DNA of 64,000 bases, from contig NZ_CP134053.1 in the NCBI RefSeq assembly GCF_031583065.1, positions 1,550,001-1,614,000 on the forward strand. The letters are read 5' to 3'. The notes beneath the pieces are model-generated. The model had not been told where the DNA came from and did no database searches. It saw only the letters and a list, made by a program, of their open reading frames with translations. The stretch is from Streptomyces sp. CGMCC 4.7035. Lineage in GTDB: Bacteria; Actinomycetota; Actinomycetes; Streptomycetales; Streptomycetaceae. The position numbers and the translations under genes are program-made. This document shows positions 1 to 8,367 of the stretch, piece after piece; positions within the stretch are counted from its first letter, which is position 1, and each line of letters opens with the position of its first letter.

Positions 1-2
1 AG

Positions 3-2831
3 CCGCCCACCGGGCAGCGCAGCACCCGCGTCGACCGGGAGATCGAGGACCTGCGCGCCGATCCGGACATCTCCGCCGCGTTGCGCAAGGCCTTCAACGA
101 CGTGGACGCGGTACGGAGGGAAGCGCTCGTCGGGAAGAGCACCGCTCTCGAAACGCACCAGGCGTACTCCGCCGTCATCGCCCGGCTCCACGCCCTCGCC
201 CTCGAACTGGCCGAGAAGATGCCGTCCCGCGCGGGCTCCGGCGCCTACTCCCTCGCCGAACTCGACGGCGCCGTCCAGCAGTCCGCCGCCGCCCGCGGAC
301 TGCTCCTCGCGGCCCTGAACATCCCGCGCACCACGCAGACCACGATCGACCCGATCTCCGGCCTGCCGGTCACCACCACCAGCTCCTCGGCCGCCGACAC
401 CAAACAGCGCGACGCGCTCACCGCCGCTGCCCAGCAGGCCGCCGTCCGCTCCGACGCGGCCGTGGCCGGCTTCCGCGAGACCGCGCCCGAGGGGGCCACG
501 AACTCGTACGACTCCACGGTCACCGGCCCCGAGGTCACCTCCGCCGAGAAGTACCTGAAGGCCCTCACCGACCAGCCCACCCTCTCCGACGGCGACCTCG
601 GCTACAGCACCAAGAAGGTCGACGCGGCCCTCACCGCCCGCGTCGACCTGATGCGCGGCGTCGAGTCCTCCCTCTACGAGAGCCGCAGCCAGGACCTCGC
701 ACAGCTGCGCGACGACGACGTCACCGCGCTGGAGATCCGCATCGCCGTCCTCGGCGCGCTCATGCTCGTCGCCGTCGGCATCGCCATGGCCATGGCCCGC
801 AGCCTCACCCGCCCGCTCGCCGTCCTGCGCCTCGGCTCGGCCCGGGTGGCCGCCGACCCGGCCGCCGAGGAGCCGGTGAAGTTCACCGGGCGCAACGACG
901 AGTTCGCCCAGGTCGTCCGCTCCGTCAACGCCCTGCACGCGCACGCCGTCGCCCTCCAGGAACGCCTGTCCACCCTGGAGGCCGACCGCAAGCACCTCGT
1001 CGGCCAGCGCCAGGCCATGGCCGACGAGCGCGCCCGGCTGCGTACCGAACTGACCGAGGCCTCGGCCCACCTGGAGCAGGTCAGGCACAGCATCCACTCC
1101 ACCTTCGTCAACCTCGCCCTGCGCACCCTCGGCCTGGTGGAGCGCCAGCTCTCCGTCATCGAGGGCCTGGAGGAGCGGGAGCAGGACCCGGACCGGCTCT
1201 CCACGCTCTTCCGGCTGGACCACTTCGCCACGGTCATGCGCCGCCACAGCGAGAACCTCCTCGTCCTCGCGGGCGCCGAGCACGTCCAGCAGCACGCCGG
1301 GCCCGTGCCGCTCGTCGACGTCGTGCGCGCCGCGGTCAGCGAGATCGAGCGGTACGAGCGCGTCCGCATCGCCGCGCTGCCGCCGCACGCGCACCTCGCG
1401 GGCTTCGCCGCCGACGACCTCTCGCACCTGGTGGCCGAACTCTTGGAGAACGCCACCTCGTTCTCCCCGCCGGACGTCCCCGTCGAGGTCTCGGGCTGGC
1501 TGCTGGAGAGCGGCGACGTGATGCTCTCCGTCCAGGACGAGGGCATCGGCATGGACAGGGAACGGCTGAGCCGGCTCAACACCCGTCTCGCCGACTTCGA
1601 CCCGAACGACCCGTACGACCAGGAGGGCGGTGAGGGCCTGGGGCTCGGCCTGTACGTGGTGGCCCGCCTCGCCCACCGGCTCGGCGTCCGCGTCCGGCTG
1701 CGCGAGCAGAAGCAGGGCGGCGTCGCGGCGGTCGTCGTCCTGCCGAAGTCCCTGCTCGCCGCGGCCCCGGCGGCCGCCGTCCCCGCCGCTGACCCGGTCG
1801 CGGGCAGCGCACACGCGCTGTCCCTGCCCGGCGCCGACGCCGAGGCCAACTCGAACGTCCTCACCGGCCGTTCGCGGATCACCCTCCCGGAGCCGGAGGG
1901 CGACGAGGACCCGCTGATCACGGCGGCGGAAGAGGCGATCAGGGAGCGCGAGGAGACCGAGGAGCCACGGGAGTCCGTACGGGGCGAGAGCGCCGTGCGC
2001 GGGGACACGCCCGTGCGGGGCGAGGCCGCCGTGCCCGAGGACGAGAGCGCCGTACGCGGGGACACGCCCGTGCAGGGCGAGAGCGCCGTGCGCGAGGACT
2101 GGCCCGTGCGGGGCGGGAGCGCTGTTGGCGCGGGCGAGCCCGCCGTGCGCGAGGACCGGTCCGTGCGGGGCGAGAGCGCCATACGCGAGGACGAGCTCAG
2201 CCGGGACGAGGGGCCCGTACGGGACGACGAGCCCGTACAGGACGAGGTGTTCGTACGGGACGACGAGCCTGTACAGGACGAGGTGTTCGTACGGGACGAC
2301 GAGTCCGTACGGAATCCGGTCGATCCGGAGTCCGGCGAGCCGGTGCCCGGCCCGGAGACCACGATGGAGCTGCTGCTCCCCTCGCCCCGGGTGGAGGACG
2401 CCGCGGCCGGCATCCCCGACCCGTACGCCATCGGCCCCGACGCGCACGAGCGCACCGTCGACGAGGGCGAGCCCCGGCCCGCCTCGGAGGCTCCCCGTAC
2501 CGCCGCCGAGCCGGCCGCGGCCGAGGAGCCGGAGGCCCCCCGCCTCACCGCCAAGGGCCTGCCCAAGCGCACCCCCAAGATCTCCGCACCCGCCCCGGCC
2601 CCCCGGCCGCGTGTCGGCGGTCTGGACGCCGAGGCGCTGCGCCGCAGGCTCGGCGGGTTCCACCGGGGTGCCAAGGAGGGCCACCGCCACGCCGAGGTGG
2701 AGATCGCCGAGAAGACGGGGGAGACCAGGACACCCGAGCCCCGGCCCACGGCACCACCGCAGAACGCAACACCCGGCACCGCACAGGACGTAGAACCATC
2801 GGGGGGAACAGTCGAGGAGGCAAGCAGTTGA
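3..2831 (+). CDS. cvnA: CvnA-type sensor histidine kinase, 5'-truncated by window edge
   Basis: Membrane sensor kinase-like protein, first gene of a conservon. The reading frame is open to base 3, so the true start lies upstream; the TTG at 81 is only the first start-like codon in view. The visible part has a NIT-like extracellular sensory region, a transmembrane helix near residue 225-245 (counted from 81) and a HAMP-like linker. A region matching nitrate-sensing-type kinases follows (RLDHFATVMRR, ENLLVLAG), then an HATPase with the N box LLENATSFSPP, the G1 box DEGIGM and the G2 box GLGLGLYVVARL. No classical HExxHRL phosphoacceptor box is seen, as is common in CvnA proteins. The C-terminal ~330 residues are low complexity and end in a basic Pro-rich tail. 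The stop overlaps cvnB by 4 bp. In characterised conservons the kinase-like protein complexes with CvnB-D at the membrane. Confidence 0.93.
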   Translation, partial: PPTGQRSTRVDREIEDLRADPDISAALRKAFNDVDAVRREALVGKSTALETHQAYSAVIARLHALALELAEKMPSRAGSGAYSLAELDGAVQQSAAARGLLLAALNIPRTTQTTIDPISGLPVTTTSSSAADTKQRDALTAAAQQAAVRSDAAVAGFRETAPEGATNSYDSTVTGPEVTSAEKYLKALTDQPTLSDGDLGYSTKKVDAALTARVDLMRGVESSLYESRSQDLAQLRDDDVTALEIRIAVLGALMLVAVGIAMAMARSLTRPLAVLRLGSARVAADPAAEEPVKFTGRNDEFAQVVRSVNALHAHAVALQERLSTLEADRKHLVGQRQAMADERARLRTELTEASAHLEQVRHSIHSTFVNLALRTLGLVERQLSVIEGLEEREQDPDRLSTLFRLDHFATVMRRHSENLLVLAGAEHVQQHAGPVPLVDVVRAAVSEIERYERVRIAALPPHAHLAGFAADDLSHLVAELLENATSFSPPDVPVEVSGWLLESGDVMLSVQDEGIGMDRERLSRLNTRLADFDPNDPYDQEGGEGLGLGLYVVARLAHRLGVRVRLREQKQGGVAAVVVLPKSLLAAAPAAAVPAADPVAGSAHALSLPGADAEANSNVLTGRSRITLPEPEGDEDPLITAAEEAIREREETEEPRESVRGESAVRGDTPVRGEAAVPEDESAVRGDTPVQGESAVREDWPVRGGSAVGAGEPAVREDRSVRGESAIREDELSRDEGPVRDDEPVQDEVFVRDDEPVQDEVFVRDDESVRNPVDPESGEPVPGPETTMELLLPSPRVEDAAAGIPDPYAIGPDAHERTVDEGEPRPASEAPRTAAEPAAAEEPEAPRLTAKGLPKRTPKISAPAPAPRPRVGGLDAEALRRRLGGFHRGAKEGHRHAEVEIAEKTGETRTPEPRPTAPPQNATPGTAQDVEPSGGTVEEASS
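1972..2325 (+). repeat. Degenerate in-frame minisatellite in cvnA tail
   Basis: About 24-bp degenerate units encode alternating VRGES/VREDE-type octapeptides. Towards the end there are two nearly identical ~45-bp units whose peptide is close to VRDDEPVQDEVF. The tract stays in frame and makes a highly charged, probably disordered linker. It is an unstable coding repeat and should be checked for assembly-length errors. Confidence 0.75.
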
Positions 2832-3331
2832 CCGCGCCCAGTACCTTCGGACTGAGCAGTGAGGCACGCAACCTGCACTGGCTGCTGACGAACCTCGTCG
2901 AGGAGGTGCCGGGACTCCTGTCCGTCGCGGTGGTCTCCTCCGACGGCCTGCTCCTGCTCTCGTCCGACCCAGGCCGCAATATCGAGGCCCGCACGGGCCA
3001 GAACGATCAGCCCCGCGGCCCGAGAGGGTCGTCCGCCGACCTCGCCACCATCGTCTCCGGCATCGGCAGCCTCACCATCGGCGCCGCGAAGCTGATGGAC
3101 GTCGGCGGGGTCAAGCACACGATGGTCGCGATGGACGAGGGCAGCCTGTTCGTCATGTCCATCAGCGACGGCTCGCTGCTCGGCGTGCACGGCTCCGCGG
3201 ACTGCGACATGAGCGTGGTGGCGTACCACATGGCGCTCTTCGTCGGCCGCGCCGGACACGTCCTGACGCCCGAGCTCCGCAGCGAGCTGCGCAAGTCCCT
3301 GGAGGCCGAGTCGGCAGGGAGCATCCGATGA
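2828..3331 (+). CDS. cvnB: Roadblock/LC7 domain protein (CvnB)
   Basis: 167-residue cytosolic roadblock/LC7-family protein. The start is TTG overlapping the cvnA stop by 4 bp, which implies translational coupling. Seen features are the typical N-terminal NLHWLLTNLVEEVPG helix, the SVAVVSSDGLLL strand and the central GIGSLTIGAAKLMDVGGV segment, ending with the ELRSEL helix. In MglB/MglA and in S. coelicolor conservons, roadblock proteins pair with the small GTPase and modulate its nucleotide state, so this one probably bridges the CvnA kinase and the CvnD GTPase. Length and order match other conservons. The downstream cvnC start overlaps its stop by 4 bp. Confidence 0.95.
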   Translation: MTAPSTFGLSSEARNLHWLLTNLVEEVPGLLSVAVVSSDGLLLLSSDPGRNIEARTGQNDQPRGPRGSSADLATIVSGIGSLTIGAAKLMDVGGVKHTMVAMDEGSLFVMSISDGSLLGVHGSADCDMSVVAYHMALFVGRAGHVLTPELRSELRKSLEAESAGSIR

Positions 3332-3732
3332 GCAGCAAGTCGAAGAAGCTTCCCGTCCGCGGCGGCGACCGCAAACCCGCCCGCGTGCGCCCCTACTCGC
3401 TCACCGGTGGCCGCACCCGCTTCGGCCACGTCCTGCTCGTCGAGACCTTCGTGGCGGCCCTCGAGGCCCCCGAGAGCCGGCCTGAGCTGACGAATGGCTC
3501 ATTGGCCACCCGGGTGATGCCCGAGATGCGGGCCATCGTCGAACTCTGCCGTCGTATGCGCACGGTGGCGGAGATCGCCGCCCTGCTGAGAATGCCGCTC
3601 GGCGTGGTCCGCGTGCTCCTGAGCGACCTCGCGGACCAGGGAAAGATCCGTGTGTACGGAACCGGTCACGGCCCGGGACAGCCGGACCGCGCTCTGTTGG
3701 AAAGGGTGCTGAGTGGACTCCGTCGTCTCTGA
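3328..3732 (+). CDS. cvnC: DUF742 protein (CvnC)
   Basis: 134-residue DUF742 protein, the third conservon component. It has the family N-terminal signature RVRPYSLTGGRTR and a C-terminal winged-helix-like part (MRTVAEIAALLRMPLGVVRVLLSDL). The family's biochemical role is not settled; in conservons it belongs to the membrane-proximal complex with the GTPase. ATG start overlaps the cvnB stop by 4 bp, and the 3' end overlaps the start of cvnD by 20 bp, so all four genes are one transcript. Confidence 0.94.
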   Translation: MSSKSKKLPVRGGDRKPARVRPYSLTGGRTRFGHVLLVETFVAALEAPESRPELTNGSLATRVMPEMRAIVELCRRMRTVAEIAALLRMPLGVVRVLLSDLADQGKIRVYGTGHGPGQPDRALLERVLSGLRRL

Positions 3733-4351
3733 CGCCTCCCCGGGCGTCTCCCCGCTCCTCGACGAGGAGGAGCACCCGCGGGCCTGGCAGACGGACCGCA
3801 CACGCGCCCCGATCGCCACGAAGATAGTGGTGGCGGGCGGTTTCGGGGTCGGCAAGACCACGCTGGTGACCGCCGTTTCGGAGATCACGCCCCTCCAGAC
3901 GGAGGCGCTGATGACGGAGGCCAGCGAGGAGACCGACGACCTCACCGGGACGCCGGACAAGCTCACCACGACCGTGGCCATGGACTTCGGCCGCATCACG
4001 CTCGACGACGACCTGGTGCTCTACCTGTTCGGCACGCCGGGCCAGCAGCGGTTCTGGTTCATGTGGGACGACCTGGTGCGCGGCGCGATCGGCGCGGTCG
4101 TCCTGGCCGACACCCGGCGGCTCGCGGACTGCTTCCCGGCGCTCGACTACTTCGAGAGCAGCGGACTGCCGTACATGGTCGCGGTCAACCACTTCGACGG
4201 CAGCGAGCGGTTCGAACCCGAGGATGTGCGCGACGCCCTCACGATTCCCGCACACATACCTGTCATGATCATGGACGCGCGCCGCCGGATCTCGGTGATC
4301 GAGACCCTCCTGGCCATGGTCGGCCACGCGCTCGACGTCACCCCCGAGTGA
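3713..4351 (+). CDS. cvnD: Conservon small GTPase (CvnD)
   Basis: 212-residue Ras/MglA-like GTPase. The GTG start at 3713 lies inside the end of cvnC and is preceded by GGAAAGGG. Motifs seen are a P-loop (GGFGVGKTTLV), a G3-like FGTPGQQRF and a degenerate G4 at VNHFDGSERF. The nucleotide-dependent switch is expected to act with the roadblock protein CvnB. It is the last gene of the cvnABCD run. Instead of the P450 that follows some conservons, a palindromic element and then a StyA-like flavoprotein come next. Confidence 0.95.
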   Translation: MDSVVSDASPGVSPLLDEEEHPRAWQTDRTRAPIATKIVVAGGFGVGKTTLVTAVSEITPLQTEALMTEASEETDDLTGTPDKLTTTVAMDFGRITLDDDLVLYLFGTPGQQRFWFMWDDLVRGAIGAVVLADTRRLADCFPALDYFESSGLPYMVAVNHFDGSERFEPEDVRDALTIPAHIPVMIMDARRRISVIETLLAMVGHALDVTPE

Positions 4352-4515
4352 GGGGGCGCCTTATGGATCTTCGCGGCGTCGCGGCGTCTGGCACGCACGC
4401 TCGCCGCGTTGCCGCAAGGGCCTAGTAGCTCCGCTACGAGGCCCTTCCGGCGCCTTGCGATCGCACGCACCAGACGCCGCTCCTTCCTCCGCGCTGATCC
4501 ATAAGGCACCCCCTC
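4350..4515. repeat. ~165-bp long imperfect palindrome (MITE-like or terminator)
   Basis: The outer arms are near identical: GGGGGCGCCTTATGGATC just after the cvnD stop and its inverse GATCCATAAGGCACCCCC at 4496-4513. Pairing continues inward imperfectly (GCGGCGTCTGG against CCAGACGCCGC) and ends in a tight inner hairpin with AAGGGCCT/AGGCCCTT arms around GTAGC-TCC-GCTAC. The whole interval can fold as one cruciform between two genes on the same strand. It could be a non-autonomous palindromic element or a complex terminator; no ORF is convincing inside. Confidence 0.7.
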
Positions 4516-4538
4516 GTCCCGATAGGAGCACCACCCAT

Positions 4539-5783
4539 ATGCGGAAGATACTCGTCGTGGGAGCCGGTCAGTCCGGACTCCAGCTCGCCCTCGGCCTCCA
4601 GTCGCACGGGTACGAGGTCACCCTGATGTCCAACCGGACCGCGGACGAGATCCGTACCGGCCGGGTCATGTCGACGCAGTGCATGTTCCACACCGCCCTT
4701 CAGCACGAGCGGGACCTCCAGCTGAACTTCTGGGAGTCCCAGGCCCCGAGGATCGAGGGACTCGGTGTGTCCGTGGCCGGTCCCGAGTCCCAGCGCGTGA
4801 TCGACTGGGTGGGCAAGCTCGACGGGTACGCGCAGTCCGTGGACCAGCGGGTGAAGATGGCCGGCTGGATGGAGACGTTCGCGCAGCGCGGCGGCCAGCT
4901 CGTCATCCACGGCGCGGCGGTCTCCGACCTCGACTTCTTCTCCCGCACGTACGACCTGGTGCTGGTGTCGGCGGGCAAGGGCGAGCTGGTGTCGATGTTC
5001 GGCCGCGACGCCTCGCGCTCCCCGTACAGCGAGCCGCAGCGCGCCCTCGCGGTCTCGTATGTCCACGGCCTGGGCCCCCGCCCGGAGCACCCGGACTACG
5101 ACGCGGTCCGCTGCAACCTGGTCCCGGGCGTCGGCGAGCTCTTCGTCATGCCGACCCTGACCACCTCCGGCCGTGCGGACATCCTCTTCTGGGAGGGCAT
5201 CCCCGGCGGACCGCTCGACGTCTTCAACGGCGTCAAGGACCCGGCCGATCACCTCTCCCTGACGCTGGAACTCATGGAGAAGTTCACGCCGTGGGAGTAC
5301 GCGCGGGCCACCAAGGTGGAGCTGACCGACGCGAACGGCACCCTGGCGGGGCGCTACGCGCCCACCGTCCGCAACCCGATCGGCCGTCTTCCCGGCGGCG
5401 GTCTTGTCCTGGGCGTGGCGGACGTGGTCGTGGCCAACGATCCGATCACCGGCCAGGGCTCCAACTCGGCGTCCAAGTGCGCCGCCTCCTACCTCGCCTC
5501 GATCCTCGAACACGGTGACAAGGAGTTCGACGAGGCCTGGATGCAGCAGACGTTCGACCGCTACTGGGACGTGGCCCAGCACGTCACCAAGTGGACGAAC
5601 GCGATGCTCGGCGTGCCGCCGGAGCACGTGCTGAACCTGATCGGTGCGGCGGGGGCGTTGCAGCCGGTCGCCGACCGCTTCGCCAACGGCTTCGACGACC
5701 CGGCCGACTTCGAGAACTTCTTCTACGAGCCCGACAAGACGGAGGCCTACCTGACGTCGGTCTCTGGTGCCGCCGCCCAGTAG
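4539..5783 (+). CDS. Styrene/indole monooxygenase-family flavoprotein (StyA-like)
   Basis: FAD-dependent, reductase-assisted monooxygenase of the StyA/indole monooxygenase group, 414 aa, the usual StyA length. ATG at 4539 is chosen because it is preceded by GATAGGAG and begins the Rossmann strand MRKILVVGAGQSGLQLA with its GxGxxG motif. A second conserved block near the FAD pyrophosphate site is VVVANDPITGQGSN. StyA enzymes need a StyB-type NADH:FAD reductase, but none lies adjacent, so FADH2 may come from a distant reductase. The substrate is unknown. It lies downstream of the conservon beyond a palindrome, so cotranscription is uncertain. The 3' end overlaps the convergent NlpC/P60 gene by 37 bp. 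Confidence 0.9.
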   Translation: MRKILVVGAGQSGLQLALGLQSHGYEVTLMSNRTADEIRTGRVMSTQCMFHTALQHERDLQLNFWESQAPRIEGLGVSVAGPESQRVIDWVGKLDGYAQSVDQRVKMAGWMETFAQRGGQLVIHGAAVSDLDFFSRTYDLVLVSAGKGELVSMFGRDASRSPYSEPQRALAVSYVHGLGPRPEHPDYDAVRCNLVPGVGELFVMPTLTTSGRADILFWEGIPGGPLDVFNGVKDPADHLSLTLELMEKFTPWEYARATKVELTDANGTLAGRYAPTVRNPIGRLPGGGLVLGVADVVVANDPITGQGSNSASKCAASYLASILEHGDKEFDEAWMQQTFDRYWDVAQHVTKWTNAMLGVPPEHVLNLIGAAGALQPVADRFANGFDDPADFENFFYEPDKTEAYLTSVSGAAAQ

Positions 5784-6913
5784 CCCTTGTCGGGACCGGT
5801 CATGGCGCCGCGGGGGAGCCGCGGCGGTGCGTACCGCCGCAGGGGCTTCCCGGCGGGGTCCGGTCGTACGGCTCCCAGCACAGGGTTGGCCGCGATCGGG
5901 GACACCTTGACCCTCGTCCCCGGCCGCGGCGCCTGGACCACCATGCCGTTCCCGAGGTACAGGGCCACGTGTGTGGCCTCGGGGAAGTAGACCACCAGGT
6001 CACCGGGGCGCAGCTTCTTCAGCGGTACGTGCGGCAGTCGCGCCCACTGCTCCTGACTGGTCCGCGGGATGGCCCGGCCCGCGTGCCCCCAGGCCCGCGA
6101 GGTCAGCCCCGAGCAGTCGTACGCCGTCGGGCCCTCGGCGCCCCACCGGTACGGCTTGCCGATCTGCTCGACGGCGTACCGCAGGGCCCTGCCGCCCGCC
6201 CTGGACGGCGGGCGGTCGTCGCCGAGGGAGCCGGACGCCAGGAGCTCCCGCTGCGCGGTGGCGGTGCCGTTCCTCTCGAACTCGGCCAGCTGGTCGAGCT
6301 GTTCGGCGCTGAGTGAGGAGAGCATCTTCTCCACGTCCGCCAGCCGCCGCTGGACGTCTTCCCGCGCCTTCTTCTGCTGCTCCTCCAGGGTGAGCTGGTC
6401 GTCCAGTGCCTTGCGCGCCTTGCGTGCCAGATCGTCGGCGCGCTTCTCGTCGCCGGTCAGCTGGTCCACGCTCTCGGCCCGATCCTGCGTCAACTGCCCG
6501 ATCACATGGCCCTCGTCGAGCGCGTGCTGCGGATCGCGGGCGAGCAGCAGACGTACGTACGCGGAGATCCCCGTGCTGCTCTGGTACTGCTGTCTGGCCA
6601 GCCGGCCGACCTCGCCGCGGCTGCTCTGCAGGGCGAGCCGGGCCCTGACGAGCTGCCCGTCGAGCCGCTCGACGTCCGCCTGCCGCTTCGTCAGCTTCTC
6701 GGCGGTGGCGTTGTAGGTCTCGGTGGCCCGCTCGGCCTGCCGGTACAGCTGTTGAAGGTCCGTCAGAAGCCGGGAGGGGGAGGCCGGGAGGGTGTTCGGC
6801 CGGACCGCCGGGTCCGCCGCCGGGTCCGGTGCGGCCGCCGCGGGAGCGGGGACGAGCAGGGCCGAGGTGGTCACCGCCGTCGAACAGACCAGGCGGAGCA
6901 GCATTCCTGACAT
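5747..6913 (-). CDS. Secreted NlpC/P60 peptidoglycan endopeptidase
   Basis: 388 aa. The ATG at 6913 is preceded by GGAGGTGATGAC, a strong ribosome site; the frame extends upstream without a better start. Layout: signal peptide (MSGMLLRLVCSTAVTTSALL), a long coiled coil (about 60-230) like the RipA/Cwl family, then a C-terminal NlpC/P60 domain. Catalytic Cys is in AYDCSGLTSRAW and catalytic His in ATHVALYLGNG. It is expected to cut the D-Glu-diaminopimelate stem-peptide bond outside the cell during wall remodelling. Convergent with the StyA-like gene with a 37-bp overlap. Confidence 0.93.
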   Translation of the reverse strand: MSGMLLRLVCSTAVTTSALLVPAPAAAAPDPAADPAVRPNTLPASPSRLLTDLQQLYRQAERATETYNATAEKLTKRQADVERLDGQLVRARLALQSSRGEVGRLARQQYQSSTGISAYVRLLLARDPQHALDEGHVIGQLTQDRAESVDQLTGDEKRADDLARKARKALDDQLTLEEQQKKAREDVQRRLADVEKMLSSLSAEQLDQLAEFERNGTATAQRELLASGSLGDDRPPSRAGGRALRYAVEQIGKPYRWGAEGPTAYDCSGLTSRAWGHAGRAIPRTSQEQWARLPHVPLKKLRPGDLVVYFPEATHVALYLGNGMVVQAPRPGTRVKVSPIAANPVLGAVRPDPAGKPLRRYAPPRLPRGAMTGPDKGYWAAAPETDVR

Positions 6914-7016
6914 GTCATCACCTCCGGTGCGGGGGGTGGTCGTTCCACCTCGCACCGGAATGATGAGCTGACCGCGACCCGGGGTCCCGTCGAGTGGTCG
7001 GTTCGGGCCAAGGAGG

Positions 7017-7331
7017 TCACTCGTCGGCGGCGTCCGGACCGCCGCCCGGCGTGGCGCCTGGCTTCGGGCGCGGCTTGGACCACGGCCACCTGATACGGCC
7101 GCCGTCGTCCCCCTCGGGGTCGTACTCGTACTTCCAGCCCTGGTGGAGGCCGAGCCGCGGGCTCCGGCCCGCCTGGACGCGCCGGTAGACGAGCACGGTG
7201 GGCGGGCCGCCGGCCGCGTCCGGGACGGGGACGCGGTACGTCTTCGGCGGGTGACCGGTCGGGCCGAGCAGGACGGGCAGGACGCGCCCGTCCAGAGGGC
7301 CGCCGACGAACGGGGTGTCTTGGCTCTTCAC
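7017..7331 (-). CDS. Hypothetical protein, 104 aa
   Basis: No family recognised. The GTG start at 7331 begins MKSQDTPFVGGPLDGRVLPV. The segment FVGGPLDGR resembles small actinobacterial proteins of unknown function. Gly/Pro-rich, soluble, basic C-terminal end (WPWSKPRPKP). The start region has been duplicated: the 20-bp unit GTGAAGGGGACACTGATCCG immediately precedes GTGAAGAGC, so the AAGGGG ribosome site lies inside the repeat. Monocistronic, between the NlpC/P60 and TetR genes. Confidence 0.7.
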   Translation of the reverse strand: MKSQDTPFVGGPLDGRVLPVLLGPTGHPPKTYRVPVPDAAGGPPTVLVYRRVQAGRSPRLGLHQGWKYEYDPEGDDGGRIRWPWSKPRPKPGATPGGGPDAADE

Positions 7332-7437
7332 CGGATCAGTGTCCCCTTCACCGGATCAGTGTCCCCTTCATGGCCTGTGTTTGTCGGTTGATGGGGCCAG
7401 TGTTTGTCGGTGTCGTGAGCCGGTGTCGGCGGCACGG
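7328..7437. repeat. Tandem and interspersed direct repeats before the 104-aa gene
   Basis: Two adjacent copies of the 20-bp unit TTCACCGGATCAGTGTCCCC (plus strand), then two copies of TGTTTGTCGG about 26 bp apart. On the minus strand this is the leader of the 104-aa gene, carrying a duplicated CCGACAAACAC motif and a duplicated AAGGGG ribosome site. Probably a recent slippage duplication; the CCGACAAACAC pair could be a regulator site. Confidence 0.6.
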
Positions 7438-7463
7438 CATCGTGTTCTGCGCGCGCTACCGGG

Positions 7464-8189
7464 TCACAGCAAGTGGCCCGCGTCGCCGACCACGGGCAGG
7501 ACGCGCCGGACCAGCGCGCCGATCGGTCCCTGCCCACTCTCCAGGGCCAGCGCACCGCGGACCACGGCGGCGGTCTGCGGGTCGCGCCCGGCGGCGGCCA
7601 GCAGGCACGCCGCGAACTGCTCCACGAGCCAGTCCCGCAGCTCCTCGACCGGCGGTTGCTTGCCCTCGTCGAGCCAGATGAGGGAGGCGGCCTCGACGGC
7701 GGTGATCCACATCCGTACGGTCATCCGCAGCCGCGGACCCGGCTCCTCCACGCCCATGTGGCTCAGGATGTGCTCGGCCGCGGCCCGCCGGACCCCGTCC
7801 ACGATGGCGGTGGTGCGGGACGTCTCGACCACGCTGCCACCCTGGAGCAGGGCGCTGAAGCCGGCGTCGTGCCGACCGACGAAGGCGAGGTAGCGGTCCA
7901 GGGCCCGGCCCAGGCGCCGGGTGAGCGGTCCCTCCGGGGGCTCGGCGAAGCACTGCTGGAGCTCTTCGGCGGCGGAGCGCAGCGCGGCCTCGTACAGCTG
8001 CTGCTTGCCGCCGGGGAAGTAGCGGTACACGAGCGGGCGGGAGACTCCGGCCGCCTCGGCCACGTCGTCCAGCGAGACCTCCTCGGGTGCGCGGTGCGCG
8101 AAGAGGGTGAGCGCGGCGTCGAGCAGTTGGCTGCGCCGCTCCTCCACGCTGAGCCGGCGGTACGCGGGGGGCGGGGCCTGGGAGGTCAT
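7464..8189 (-). CDS. TetR family transcriptional regulator
   Basis: About 241 aa with start ATG at 8189, preceded by GGCCTGGGAGG on the coding-sense side of the plus strand; the frame continues upstream through a repetitive intergenic element and should not be called there. N-terminal TetR HTH is clear (ERRSQLLDAALTLFA, then VSLDDVAEAAGVSRPLVYRYF). The C-terminal ligand domain is typical in length. It lies downstream of, and on the same strand as, the AurF-like oxygenase gene, which together with the divergent ferritin-like gene is its likely target. Confidence 0.93.
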   Translation of the reverse strand: MTSQAPPPAYRRLSVEERRSQLLDAALTLFAHRAPEEVSLDDVAEAAGVSRPLVYRYFPGGKQQLYEAALRSAAEELQQCFAEPPEGPLTRRLGRALDRYLAFVGRHDAGFSALLQGGSVVETSRTTAIVDGVRRAAAEHILSHMGVEEPGPRLRMTVRMWITAVEAASLIWLDEGKQPPVEELRDWLVEQFAACLLAAAGRDPQTAAVVRGALALESGQGPIGALVRRVLPVVGDAGHLL

Positions 8190-8224
8190 GTTCCGCAGCG
8201 TAATCGCGCCGCGGGGAGAAGAGG

Positions 8225-8350
8225 CACCCGGAGTTGCGGGCACCCCCCGGGGGCTGCGCCCCCAGACCCCCTTCGGCCTGAACGGCCTCGTCCTCAAACT
8301 CCCCCAAGCTCTTCGAGCAGGGGGGACCCCAGACGGGCTGGTTTCGCTCA
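8225..8350. repeat. Streptomyces-type dispersed intergenic repeat
   Basis: The interval starts with the hairpin GGGGGCTGCGCCCCC and runs on with CAGACCCCCTTCGGCCTGAA and ACGGCCTCGTCCTCAAACTC, ending in ACGGGCTGG. This composite is a familiar dispersed intergenic element of Streptomyces genomes (recalled, not searched). It lies between the TetR and AurF-like genes, accounts for a spurious upstream extension of the TetR frame and may end transcription from the AurF-like gene. Confidence 0.7.
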
Positions 8351-8367
8351 CCCCAGCCCCAACGTAC

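Noticed and set aside
674..3259. 861-aa minus-strand frame across cvnA/cvnB
   Set aside because: Pure antisense shadow of two well-supported genes; Ser/Arg-rich composition, no domain.
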